In this document: positions 1 through 11,502 of the stretch, one piece after another
Layout: each line of letters opens with the position of its first letter
Position numbering within the stretch: the stretch's first letter is position 1
Source: Streptomyces noursei
GTDB lineage: Bacteria; Actinomycetota; Actinomycetes; Streptomycetales; Streptomycetaceae
Direction: 5' to 3'
NCBI RefSeq assembly: GCF_001646665.1
Contig: NZ_LWBU01000179.1
Coordinates: 130,759 to 194,758 of the forward strand
Length of the DNA: 64,000 bases
Notes under the pieces: model-generated
What the model was told of the DNA's origin: nothing
Seen by the model: the letters and a program-made list of their open reading frames with translations, nothing else
Databases searched by the model: none
Made by a program: the position numbers and the translations under genes

Positions 1-3320
<3,320 letters not shown>

Positions 3321-3380
3321 TATGCGTCAATCCCTCTCAGGGTTTGAGTCTCAATCATGGTCTGTACGGGTCCGGGGCAG

Positions 3381-3409
3381 GGCCGGGGCCTCACGAGGAG
3401 GCCCCGGCC
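3381..3409 (-). promoter_or_regulatory. Strong intercistronic hairpin between rpoB and rpoC
   Basis: A perfect 11-bp inverted repeat (arms 3381-3391 and 3399-3409, 7-base loop) fills part of the 96-base rpoB-rpoC gap. No T-run follows on the minus strand, so it is more likely an mRNA stability or processing element than a full terminator; the function is inferred. Confidence 0.5.
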
Positions 3410-3416
3410 AGACCCG

Positions 3417-6400
3417 TCAGACCTCTTCGACGCTGCTCGGCTCGCGCCGGGACAGGTCGATACCGAGCTCTTCCGCAGCGCGGAAGACGTCCTCGTCGGT
3501 GTCGCGCATCTCGATGGACATGCCGTCCGAGGACAGCACCTCCACGTTGAGGCACAGGGACTGCATCTCCTTGATGAGCACCTTGAAGGACTCGGGGATG
3601 CCGGGCTCGGGGATGTTCTCGCCCTTGACGATGGCCTCGTAGACCTTCACGCGGCCGGTGACGTCGTCGGACTTGATGGTCAGCAGCTCCTGGAGGGCGT
3701 ACGCGGCGCCGTAAGCCTCCAGCGCCCACACCTCCATCTCACCGAAGCGCTGGCCACCGAACTGAGCCTTACCACCCAGCGGCTGCTGGGTGATCATCGA
3801 GTACGGACCGGTCGACCGCGCGTGCAGCTTGTCGTCGACCAGGTGGTGCAGCTTGAGGATGTACATGTACCCGACCGAGATCGGGTCCGGGAACGGCTCG
3901 CCGGAGCGGCCGTCGAACAGGCGCGCCTTACCGGTCGGGAGGACCATGCGGTCGCCGTCGCGGTTCGGGATGGTGTGCTGGAGCAGGCCGGCCAGCTCGT
4001 CCTCACGCGCACCGTCGAAGACGGGGGTGGCGACGTTGGTACCGGGCTCCACCTTGTCGGCGCCGATGGCCTGGAGGCGCTGCGCCCACTCCTCCGCGAG
4101 GCCCGAGACGTCCCAGCCGCGGCTGGCGAGCCAGCCGAGGTGGATCTCCAGGACCTGTCCCGGGTTCATTCGGGACGGGACACCCAGCGGGTTGAGGATG
4201 ATGTCGACCGGGGTGCCGTCCTCCAGGAACGGCATGTCCTCGATCGGCAGGATCTTGGAGATGACGCCCTTGTTGCCGTGACGGCCGGCGAGCTTGTCAC
4301 CGTCGGTGATCTTGCGCTTCTGCGCGACGTAGACGCGCACCAGCTGGTTCACACCGGGGGGAAGCTCGTCGCCCTCCTCGCGGTCGAAGACGCGCACGCC
4401 GATGACCTTGCCGGTCTCGCCGTGCGGCACCTTCAGCGAGGTGTCGCGGACCTCACGGGCCTTCTCGCCGAAGATCGCGCGGAGCAGGCGCTCCTCCGGG
4501 GTCAGCTCGGTCTCGCCCTTGGGCGTGACCTTGCCGACGAGGATGTCGCCGGCGACGACCTCGGCACCGATACGGATGATGCCGCGCTCGTCGAGGTCGG
4601 CGAGGACCTCCTCGGAGACGTTCGGGATGTCCCGGGTGATCTCCTCCGGGCCGAGCTTGGTGTCACGGGCGTCGACCTCGTGCTCCTCGATGTGGATCGA
4701 GGAGAGGACGTCGTCCTGCACGAGGCGCTGCGACAGGATGATCGCGTCCTCGTAGTTGTGACCCTCCCACGGCATGAACGCGACCAGCAGGTTCTTGCCG
4801 AGCGCCATCTCACCGTTCTCGGTGGCGGGGCCGTCGGCGAGGACCTGGCCCTCGATCACGCGGTCGCCCTCGGAGACGACGACCTTCTGGTTGACCGAGG
4901 TGCCCTGGTTGGAGCGGGAGAACTTGGCGACGCGGTACGTGGTGTACGTGCCGTCGTCGTTGGCGACGGTGACGTAGTCGGCCGAGACCTCCTGGATGAC
5001 ACCGTCCTTCTCGGCCTTGATGACGTCGCCGGCGTCGGTGGCACAGCGGTACTCCATGCCGGTGCCGACCAGCGGCGCCTCCGCCTTGATGAGCGGAACG
5101 GCCTGGCGCATCATGTTCGCGCCCATGAGGGCACGGTTGGCGTCGTCGTGCTCGAGGAACGGGATCATGGCGGTCGCGACCGACACCATCTGGCGCGGCG
5201 AGACGTCCATGTAGTCCACGTCGTCGGGCGCGACGTAGTCGACCTCGCCGCCACGGCGGCGGACCAGCACGCGGGCCTCGGCGAACCGGAGCTCGTCGGT
5301 CAGCGGCGCGTTGGCCTGGGCGATGACGAAGCGGTCCTCCTCGTCGGCGGTCAGGTAGTCCACCTCGTCGGTGACCTGGCCCTCGACGACCTTGCGGTAC
5401 GGGGTCTCCACGAAGCCGAACGCGTTGACGCGGCCGTACGAGGCCAGCGAACCGATCAGACCGATGTTCGGGCCTTCGGGCGTCTCGATCGGGCACATGC
5501 GGCCGTAGTGGGACGGGTGCACGTCACGGACCTCGAAGCCGGCCCGCTCACGGGAGAGACCACCCGGGCCAAGGGCCGACAGGCGGCGCTTGTGGGTGAG
5601 ACCCGACAGCGGGTTGTTCTGGTCCATGAACTGCGACAGCTGGCTGGTGCCGAAGAACTCCTTGATGGAGGCGACGACCGGCCGGATGTTGATCAGGGTC
5701 TGCGGCGTGATCGCCTCGACGTCCTGGGTCGTCATGCGCTCGCGCACGACGCGCTCCATACGAGCCAGACCCGTGCGGACCTGGTTCTGGATGAGCTCGC
5801 CGACGTTGCGCAGACGACGGTTGCCGAAGTGGTCGATGTCGTCGGTCTCGACGACGATCTGCGTGCCGTTCTCGCCGATCGTCTCGGTCTCGCCGGCGTG
5901 GAGCTTCACCAGGTACTTGATCGTGGCGATGATGTCGTCGGTGGTGAGGACACCGGCGTCCAGCGGCTCGTCGGCGCCGAGCTTCTTGTTCACCTTGTAG
6001 CGGCCGACCTTGGCGAGGTCGTAGCGCTTGGGGTTGAAGTAGAGGTTCTCGAGCAGCGTCTGAGCGGCCTCGCGCGTCGGCGGCTCGCCCGGGCGCAGCT
6101 TGCGGTAGATGTCGAGCAGCGCGTCGTCCTGGCCCTGGGTGTGGTCCTTCTCCAGGGTGGCGCGCATGGACTCGTACTCGCCGAACTCCTGAAGGATCTG
6201 CTCGGTGGTCCAGCCGAGCGCCTTGAGGAGGACGGTGACGGACTGCTTGCGCTTGCGGTCGATGCGGACACCGACCATGTCGCGCTTGTCGATCTCCATC
6301 TCCAGCCAGGCACCCCGGGACGGGATGATCTTGGCGGAGAAGATGTCCTTGTCGGACGTCTTGTCGATGGAGGAGTCGAAGTAGACACCCGGCGAGCGGA

Positions 6401-6902
6401 CGAGCTGCGACACCACGACACGCTCGGTGCCGTTGATGACGAAGGTGCCCTTGTTGGTCATGAGCGGGAAGTCGCCCATGAAGACCGTCTGGGACTTGAT
6501 CTCGCCGGTCTCGTTGTTGGTGAACTCGGCCGTGACGAAGAGCGGCGCGGCGTACGTGAAGTCGCGCTCCTTGCACTCGTCGATCGAGTTCTTGGGGGGC
6601 TCGAAGCGGTGGTCGCGGAAAGTCAGCGACATCGACCCGGAGAAGTCCTCGATCGGCGAGATCTCCTCGAAGATCTCCTCCAGACCGGACTTGGTGGGAA
6701 CGTCCTGTCCGGACTCCAGAGCCGCCTCGACACGAGCCTTCCACGCGGCGTTGCCGAGCAGCCAGTCAAAGCTCTCGGTCTGCAGCGCGAGGAGGTTCGG
6801 AACCTCGAGGGGCTCCTTGATCTTTGCAAAGGAGATGCGCAGCGGGGCGGTGCTTGCGCCGTTGTTCGTATTCGCGGTCGAGGCGTTGCGCGAGGCGGCC
6901 AA
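3417..6902 (-). CDS. rpoB: RNA polymerase beta subunit
   Basis: Beta subunit of RNA polymerase, 1161 residues, the usual Streptomyces length. A TTG start at 6902 (LAASRNASTANTNN) is chosen because AAGGA lies seven bases upstream and because it gives the family N-terminus; an upstream in-frame start at 6932 would add ten residues unlike the family. The rifampicin-contact region at about residues 420-446 reads SQLSQFMDQNNPLSG then HKRRLSALGPGGL, with the Asp, His and Ser resistance positions unmutated, so the enzyme should be rifampicin sensitive. Cotranscribed with rpoC; it has its own candidate promoter and also lies downstream of rplJL. Confidence 0.98.
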   Translation of the reverse strand: MAASRNASTANTNNGASTAPLRISFAKIKEPLEVPNLLALQTESFDWLLGNAAWKARVEAALESGQDVPTKSGLEEIFEEISPIEDFSGSMSLTFRDHRFEPPKNSIDECKERDFTYAAPLFVTAEFTNNETGEIKSQTVFMGDFPLMTNKGTFVINGTERVVVSQLVRSPGVYFDSSIDKTSDKDIFSAKIIPSRGAWLEMEIDKRDMVGVRIDRKRKQSVTVLLKALGWTTEQILQEFGEYESMRATLEKDHTQGQDDALLDIYRKLRPGEPPTREAAQTLLENLYFNPKRYDLAKVGRYKVNKKLGADEPLDAGVLTTDDIIATIKYLVKLHAGETETIGENGTQIVVETDDIDHFGNRRLRNVGELIQNQVRTGLARMERVVRERMTTQDVEAITPQTLINIRPVVASIKEFFGTSQLSQFMDQNNPLSGLTHKRRLSALGPGGLSRERAGFEVRDVHPSHYGRMCPIETPEGPNIGLIGSLASYGRVNAFGFVETPYRKVVEGQVTDEVDYLTADEEDRFVIAQANAPLTDELRFAEARVLVRRRGGEVDYVAPDDVDYMDVSPRQMVSVATAMIPFLEHDDANRALMGANMMRQAVPLIKAEAPLVGTGMEYRCATDAGDVIKAEKDGVIQEVSADYVTVANDDGTYTTYRVAKFSRSNQGTSVNQKVVVSEGDRVIEGQVLADGPATENGEMALGKNLLVAFMPWEGHNYEDAIILSQRLVQDDVLSSIHIEEHEVDARDTKLGPEEITRDIPNVSEEVLADLDERGIIRIGAEVVAGDILVGKVTPKGETELTPEERLLRAIFGEKAREVRDTSLKVPHGETGKVIGVRVFDREEGDELPPGVNQLVRVYVAQKRKITDGDKLAGRHGNKGVISKILPIEDMPFLEDGTPVDIILNPLGVPSRMNPGQVLEIHLGWLASRGWDVSGLAEEWAQRLQAIGADKVEPGTNVATPVFDGAREDELAGLLQHTIPNRDGDRMVLPTGKARLFDGRSGEPFPDPISVGYMYILKLHHLVDDKLHARSTGPYSMITQQPLGGKAQFGGQRFGEMEVWALEAYGAAYALQELLTIKSDDVTGRVKVYEAIVKGENIPEPGIPESFKVLIKEMQSLCLNVEVLSSDGMSIEMRDTDEDVFRAAEELGIDLSRREPSSVEEV

Positions 6903-7081
6903 GAGGGGGTCCTTCCGAGGGCTCGGACTCACTACGCGCGTACCGGTCCCACGCCGGACACGGAGACAGACTTCCTGATGTCAGCCAAAAGGCCAGGTCA
7001 GGAGGCTCGGTCAACTGTGCTCTTGCGAGGGTATGCCCCTGGTGACGGGCAGGGGGCAGCTAACAGGCAGCGCAAAGGGTC

Positions 7082-7110
7082 AGTGTAGCCACTTGGCCCA
7101 CTGATGTCCA
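7082..7110 (-). promoter_or_regulatory. Candidate rpoB promoter
   Basis: On the minus strand TGGACA (7105-7110), a 17-base spacer and TACACT (7082-7087) match a vegetative sigma-70-type promoter. It would place the start near 7075 and give rpoB a leader of roughly 170 bases. The rest of the 6903-7439 gap holds this promoter, the hairpin at 7358-7393 and no gene that I can support. Confidence 0.5.
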
Positions 7111-7357
7111 GGGCGAGTAAATCGCGACCCTCGTTGTTCTCAACTCCGCGGCACCTCGCGCCGTTGGCGCACATCGATCCTGCCCGTTCGGCCGTCGATC
7201 CATGCCTCGGATCCGGATCGTTGACGGCGCGTCCTGAGAATTGCGCGCGGCGTGCGGTTCGTCAAGGCCCCCAGCCGAGTGGGGCCCTGTGAGGCGCACG
7301 GCGAAGATCACCATACTCCGCGACCGGCTCAGCGCAAGGCAGGCGTTCCGGCAACGC

Positions 7358-7393
7358 CGAAGGGCGACCACCCGGATGGGTGATCGCCCTTCG
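7358..7393 (-). terminator. Hairpin after rplL (attenuator or terminator)
   Basis: A 16-bp stem with one mismatch (arms 7358-7373 and 7378-7393) and loop GGAT lies 47 bases downstream of the rplL stop. No T-run follows on the minus strand. In this position it would set how much transcription runs from rplJL into rpoBC. Confidence 0.7.
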
Positions 7394-7439
7394 AGGCGCC
7401 CTGTACGGGCGCTGAGCGAGTCAGGAGACTCGCGAGGTG

Positions 7440-7826
7440 TTACTTGACCTCGACGGAGGCGCCGGCGGCCTTGAGGGACTCGGCGGCCTTCTCGGCGGCG
7501 TCCTTGGCGACCTTCTCGAGGACGGGCTTCGGGGTGCCGTCGACGAGGTCCTTGGCCTCCTTCAGGCCCAGGGAGGTCAGCTCACGCACGACCTTGATGA
7601 CCTGGATCTTCTTGTCACCGGCGCCGGTGAGGATGACGTCGAACTCGTCCTTCTCCTCGACGGCCTCGGCGGCACCGGCACCGGCGCCACCGGCGGCGGC
7701 AACGGCGACCGGGGCGGCGGCGGTGACGTCGAACTTCTCCTCGAACGCCGAAACGAACGCGGCGAGCTCGATGAGGGTCATCTCCTCGAACTGCGCGAGC
7801 AGGTCTTCCTGAGACAGCTTCGCCAT
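7440..7826 (-). CDS. rplL: 50S ribosomal protein L7/L12
   Basis: The stalk protein of the large subunit that recruits translational GTPases; 128 residues, a normal length. It shows the N-terminal dimerisation region (MAKLSQEDLLAQFEEM), an Ala/Gly-rich hinge at about residues 37-55, and the C-terminal factor-binding domain including KVVRELTSLGLKEAKDLVDG. It lies 114 bases downstream of rplJ, the usual rplJ-rplL arrangement, and is likely controlled by the L10 leader upstream. Confidence 0.98.
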   Translation of the reverse strand: MAKLSQEDLLAQFEEMTLIELAAFVSAFEEKFDVTAAAPVAVAAAGGAGAGAAEAVEEKDEFDVILTGAGDKKIQVIKVVRELTSLGLKEAKDLVDGTPKPVLEKVAKDAAEKAAESLKAAGASVEVK

Positions 7827-7940
7827 GATGGCGGTCCTTCCACTAATTCGGCTGGTGCCGGGTGTACATGTGAGGCGGGCGTACGTTGGGCCCGCTGCGA
7901 CCGTCGCCCCTAGGAGGCCACGATCAATGCGCGAGCCGAA

Positions 7941-8471
7941 TTACTCGGCACCGCCCTGCTCGGCCTGCTTGGCACGGAGCGCGTCCACGGTGCGGACGAG
8001 CTTCGAGGGAAGCGCCTGGAAGAGCGCGGCAGCCTGGGACTGCTTGCCCTTCATGGCGCCCGCCAGCTTGGCGAGCAGAACCTCGCGGGACTCGAGGTCC
8101 GCAAGCTTCTTGATCTCATCGGCGGACAGCGCCTTGCCGTCAAGGACACCGCCCTTGATGATCAGGTTGGGGTTCTCCTTGGCGAAGTCACGAAGACCCT
8201 TCGCCGACGTCACCGGGTCACCGGTGATGAAGGCAACCGCCGTCGGACCAGCGAACTGGTCGTCGAGCGAGGTGATCCCGGCCTCGTTGGCCGCAATCTT
8301 GGTCAGCGTGTTCTTCACCACGGCGTACTGGGCGTTCTCACCGAGCGAACGGCGCAGCTGCTTGAGCTGTGCCACGGTGAGACCGCGGTACTCGGTCAGC
8401 ACGGCGGCGTTCGAGCTGCGGAACTTGTCCGTCAGCTCGGCAACCGCAGCAGACTTGTCGGGCCTCGCCAT
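7941..8471 (-). CDS. rplJ: 50S ribosomal protein L10
   Basis: Stalk base protein that binds 23S rRNA and anchors the L7/L12 dimers; 176 residues. The ATG at 8471 (MARPDKSAAVAELTDKF) is chosen because GGAAGGAGG stands just upstream; the longer open frame to 8558 runs through the leader and is not coding. The motif RGLTVAQLKQLRRSL is typical of the family. The C-terminal helix carries the L7/L12-binding site. The gene is preceded by a long leader expected to bind L10 for feedback control. Confidence 0.97.
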   Translation of the reverse strand: MARPDKSAAVAELTDKFRSSNAAVLTEYRGLTVAQLKQLRRSLGENAQYAVVKNTLTKIAANEAGITSLDDQFAGPTAVAFITGDPVTSAKGLRDFAKENPNLIIKGGVLDGKALSADEIKKLADLESREVLLAKLAGAMKGKQSQAAALFQALPSKLVRTVDALRAKQAEQGGAE

Positions 8472-8711
8472 GAGCCTCGGCCTCCTTCCGGGTGATTCGG
8501 ACCGCGTGGGCTGAAGGAAGGAGACTGGGCAAAACGAAACGCCCCGGCGCAGGCGCACGGGGCGTGACTCGACCGAAAACGCTCGGTGAAGAGCGACATC
8601 CGGGAGTTACATCCACAGTCACCTGCGCGGGTCGTCCGCAGCTAGCGGATCCTTCGGCCGCCGCGACTCTGACGAGCGCAGCAACGACCAGCGGTCTTTG
8701 GCTTCTGTGGA
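8472..8711 (-). ncRNA. Ribosomal protein L10 leader with attenuator hairpin
   Basis: The untranslated leader of rplJL. The distal part (about 8640-8705, minus strand) contains AAGACCGCTGGTCGTTGC, resembling the L10-binding element of actinobacterial leaders. The proximal part has an 8-bp hairpin (arms 8539-8546 and 8558-8565) followed on the minus strand by TTCGTTTTG, which looks like an attenuator. Autogenous control by L10(L12)4 is known for the family; assignment here rests on position and pattern. Confidence 0.6.
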
Positions 8712-8741
8712 AGAGTACGGGACCGGACCGACGTCAAGCAA
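8712..8741 (-). promoter_or_regulatory. Candidate rplJL promoter
   Basis: On the minus strand TTGCTT (8736-8741), an 18-base spacer and TACTCT (8712-8717). It sits just upstream of the L10 leader, where the promoter is expected. The hexamers are only moderately good. Confidence 0.35.
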
Positions 8742-8907
8742 ATCGGCCCACTCGGGTGATCCGGACAGCGCCCCGGGCATGGGGCGCAGGCCCGGAATGC
8801 GCGGCCCGTCAGCCCCCGCCGGGGGCGGCGGCGGCACCCGGCGCACGCCCACGGCTCCGCTCCCCCCGGGGAACCTCGCAGGCCGGCGCCCCTCCGGCCG
8901 GACGCCG

Positions 8908-8950
8908 CCGGCCGCCGCCCTCCCGGTGGTCCGGGTCGGGCGGCGGCCGG
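8908..8950 (-). terminator. GC-rich terminator hairpin after the lipoprotein gene
   Basis: A 13-bp stem (arms 8908-8920 and 8938-8950) with a further CCCGG/CCGGG stem inside the loop, 34 bases past the stop of the minus-strand lipoprotein gene. It lacks a clear T-run, as is common in Streptomyces. Confidence 0.6.
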
Positions 8951-8983
8951 TGGCGGGTGCCGCGGGCTACGGGGTCACGGCCC

Positions 8984-9943
8984 TCAGATGCCGCTCTCCG
9001 CGCCGCCGGTTCCCTGGCCGGCTCCGGCCGCGCCGAGGTCCTCCATCAGCTTCATGAAGTCGAAGGTCTCCGCCGCCGGCGGCGCCACCACGGCGGCCTT
9101 GACGCCGTAGTCGGAGTAGTTGGCGGTGATCTTCACGGTGCCCTGCGGCATCGTCATACCGAGGTCCATCTTCACGGGGAAGCCGTCCCCGTCGACCCAG
9201 ACCTCGGTGTCGTAGCCCTTGATGCCCGACTTCTCGGCCTGGGCCACCAGCTCCTTGCGCTCCTTCTCGGTGAGCACGTCGAGCGACTTGTTGGACTTCA
9301 CCATCTCCTGGAACGTCAGGGTGCCCTTGTAGTGCTGGGCCTCCACGCCGTCGACCTTCTCGCTGCCGACGTGCTTGAGGTTCGGCGAGTCGAGCAGGAG
9401 GGCGAGCTGCTGGGCCGGGGACTGGTTCATGTCCTCCAGGCCGCGGGTCATCTGCTTCTGGAGCTGCTTGTCGCCGGACGCCGCGGCCATCGCGCCGAGG
9501 TCCATCTTCATCCAGCGCTTGCCGTCCATCTCCTTGGCGGCCTTGGCGCCCAGATCCATGTACATGGCTTCGTCGAGCCACTTCATACGGATCTGCTCGG
9601 GCATGTCGGCGTCCGCCCCGGCGCCCGCCATCTCCTTGGGCATCTTCATGGTCATGTCCATGAGCGTGGGGTCCCACCCCATGACGCCGGACATCTGCAT
9701 GGTGCCGGCGGCCTCGGCCGATCCGGACATGGTCACCGTCATACGGACCTTGGCGGTCTTGGCCTCCGCCGTCTTCTTGTACGCCGCCTGGACGACCTTG
9801 GTCACGGCGTCCCGGGACTGCAGCTCGGGCGTGCCCGTCGCCTTCTTGGTCCCCTTGTCGGTGTCCTGACAGCCGACGACGCCGACGAGCACCGCCGCCG
9901 CGACCGCCGCGATCCCCGCGCGCTTACGAACGGACATGGACAT
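8984..9943 (-). CDS. Putative secreted lipoprotein, LppX/LprG-like
   Basis: A 319-residue predicted lipoprotein. The N-terminus has a basic segment (SVRKR), a hydrophobic stretch and a lipobox ending VVGC at about residue 27. The rest is a soluble, Met/Lys-rich domain with alternating polar strands (VRMTVTMSGSAEAAGTMQMS; later YDTEVWVDGDGFPVKMDLG). This resembles the LolA-like fold of the actinobacterial LppX/LprG lipoprotein family, which carries lipids or senses the envelope, but I assign no substrate. The start at 9943 has GGGGGA seven bases upstream; ATG 9937 is an alternative. It is a single gene with terminators on both sides. Confidence 0.8.
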   Translation of the reverse strand: MSMSVRKRAGIAAVAAAVLVGVVGCQDTDKGTKKATGTPELQSRDAVTKVVQAAYKKTAEAKTAKVRMTVTMSGSAEAAGTMQMSGVMGWDPTLMDMTMKMPKEMAGAGADADMPEQIRMKWLDEAMYMDLGAKAAKEMDGKRWMKMDLGAMAAASGDKQLQKQMTRGLEDMNQSPAQQLALLLDSPNLKHVGSEKVDGVEAQHYKGTLTFQEMVKSNKSLDVLTEKERKELVAQAEKSGIKGYDTEVWVDGDGFPVKMDLGMTMPQGTVKITANYSDYGVKAAVVAPPAAETFDFMKLMEDLGAAGAGQGTGGAESGI

Positions 9944-10026
9944 ACGTACGTCCCCCACCCCTGTGTTCTCCCCTGTGCATACGGAAACGACCCTAACGCA
10001 CCCCTCTGACACCGGCGGGGGAAATA

Positions 10027-10067
10027 AGTCGGCCCCCGCAGTTCCGGAGAACTGCGGGGGCCGGCTT
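10027..10067 (-). terminator. Rho-independent terminator of the rplKA operon
   Basis: A stem of about 19 bp with one mismatch (core arms 10030-10044 and 10049-10063, loop CGGA) begins about 30 bases past the rplA stop. On the minus strand it is followed by ACTTATTT, a T-rich tail. Confidence 0.85.
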
Positions 10068-10098
10068 CAGCACACGAGACCCGCGGCTGCCGTCAGTG

Positions 10099-10827
10099 TC
10101 AGACGGCGGCCGGGTCCTCCTCGACGAGGAGGTTGCGGGTGCGGTTGGCGTCCAGCGGGATGCCGGGGCCCATCGTGGTGGTGAGGGTCGCCTTCTTGAT
10201 GTAGCGGCCCTTGGCGGCGGACGGCTTCAGACGGAGGATCTCCTCCAGCGCCGCCGCGTAGTTCTCGACCAGCTTCGTCTCGTCGAAGGAAACCTTGCCG
10301 ATGATGAAGTGCAGGTTCGAGTGCTTGTCGACGCGGAACTCGATCTTGCCGCCCTTGATGTCGTTGACAGCCTTCGCGACATCCATGGTGACGGTGCCGG
10401 TCTTCGGGTTCGGCATCAGACCACGCGGGCCGAGGACACGGCCCAGGCGGCCGACCTTGCCCATGAGGTCCGGGGTGGCGACGACCGCGTCGAACTCGTT
10501 CAGGCGGTTGCCCTTGGAGATCTCGTCGATCAGTTCGTCGGAGCCGACGATGTCGGCGCCCGCGGCTTCCGCGGCCGCAGCACGGTCACCGGTCGCGAAG
10601 ACCAGGACCCGGGCGGTCTTACCGGTGCCGTGCGGAAGGTTCACGGTGCCACGGACCATCTGGTCGGCCTTGCGCGGGTCAACGCCCAGGCGGAAGGCGA
10701 CCTCGACGGTGCCGTCGAACTTGGTGGCGGCGGTGTCCTTGGCGAGACGGACGGCCTCGAGGGGAGCGTAGTTGCGCTCCCGGTCGATCTTGGCGTCCGC
10801 GCCGCGGAGTGCCTTGCTGCGCTTCAC
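10099..10827 (-). CDS. rplA: 50S ribosomal protein L1
   Basis: L1-stalk protein of the large subunit, involved in release of deacylated tRNA, and a translational repressor of its own operon in many bacteria. 242 residues from a GTG start at 10827 (VKRSKALRGADAKID). The signature segment VGRLGRVLGPRGLMPNPKTG is complete. It lies 80 bases downstream of rplK on the same strand, the usual rplK-rplA operon, and is followed by a strong terminator. Confidence 0.98.
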   Translation of the reverse strand: MKRSKALRGADAKIDRERNYAPLEAVRLAKDTAATKFDGTVEVAFRLGVDPRKADQMVRGTVNLPHGTGKTARVLVFATGDRAAAAEAAGADIVGSDELIDEISKGNRLNEFDAVVATPDLMGKVGRLGRVLGPRGLMPNPKTGTVTMDVAKAVNDIKGGKIEFRVDKHSNLHFIIGKVSFDETKLVENYAAALEEILRLKPSAAKGRYIKKATLTTTMGPGIPLDANRTRNLLVEEDPAAV

Positions 10828-10907
10828 TGCTTCTCCTGGTGTGGTTCAGGTGTGGAGTTGTGGTCCGGGCCAGCGCGTGGCCCTCCCACAGGTCGTACGG
10901 GGGCTGC

Positions 10908-11342
10908 TCAGCCCTCGACCGTGATGCCCATCGAACGGGCGGTGCCGGCGATGATCTTCTCGGCGGCGTCCAGGTCGTTGGCGTTCAGGTCGGGCAGCTT
11001 GACCGAGGCGATCTCGCGGACCTGGGCGCTCGTGAGCTTGGCGACCTTGGTCTTGTGCGGCTCGCCGGAGCCCTTGTCCACACCAGCGGCCTTGAGGATC
11101 AGCTTGGCGGCCGGCGGAGTCTTGGTGATGAAGGTGAAGGAACGGTCCTCGTAGACCGTGATCTCCACCGGCACGACCATGCCACGCTGCGACTCGGTCG
11201 CGGCGTTGTAGGCCTTGCAGAACTCCATGATGTTGACGCCGTGCTGACCCAGGGCGGGGCCGACCGGCGGAGCCGGGTTGGCCGCACCGGCCTGGATCTG
11301 GAGCTTGATGAGCCCCGTGACCTTCTTCTTCTTGGGAGGCAT
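10908..11342 (-). CDS. rplK: 50S ribosomal protein L11
   Basis: L11, which binds the GTPase-associated region of 23S rRNA and is needed for the stringent response and for thiopeptide binding. 144 residues, normal length. The N-terminal domain has the conserved Pro-rich hinge ([15 protein letters not shown]), and the C-terminal RNA-binding domain contains [21 protein letters not shown] sequence. First gene of rplK-rplA, with its own candidate promoter after the nusG terminator. Confidence 0.98.
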
Positions 11343-11413
11343 TGCTCTCTCCGGGTCCTAGTGAGAGTTTCCAGCCACCAACCGATGTCATTCGGATGGA
11401 GGCATACCGCACA

Positions 11414-11441
11414 ACGATAACGGGTATCCATGCGCGGCCAA
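11414..11441 (-). promoter_or_regulatory. Candidate rplKA promoter
   Basis: On the minus strand TTGGCC (11436-11441), a 16-base spacer and TATCGT (11414-11419), lying between the nusG terminator and rplK. The hexamers are moderate; the position supports it. Confidence 0.35.
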
Positions 11442-11449
11442 AAACCGAG

Positions 11450-11484
11450 CAGGTCAGAACGGGCGCGAGACCCGGTCTGACCTG
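11450..11484 (-). terminator. Rho-independent terminator after nusG
   Basis: The stem is 9 bp plus 4 bp around one mismatch (arms 11450-11463 and 11471-11484, 7-base loop), 18 bases past the nusG stop. On the minus strand it is followed by CTCGGTTTTT. It separates secE-nusG from rplKA. Confidence 0.85.
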
Positions 11485-11502
11485 TTCGGAAACCTGTGTT
11501 GG

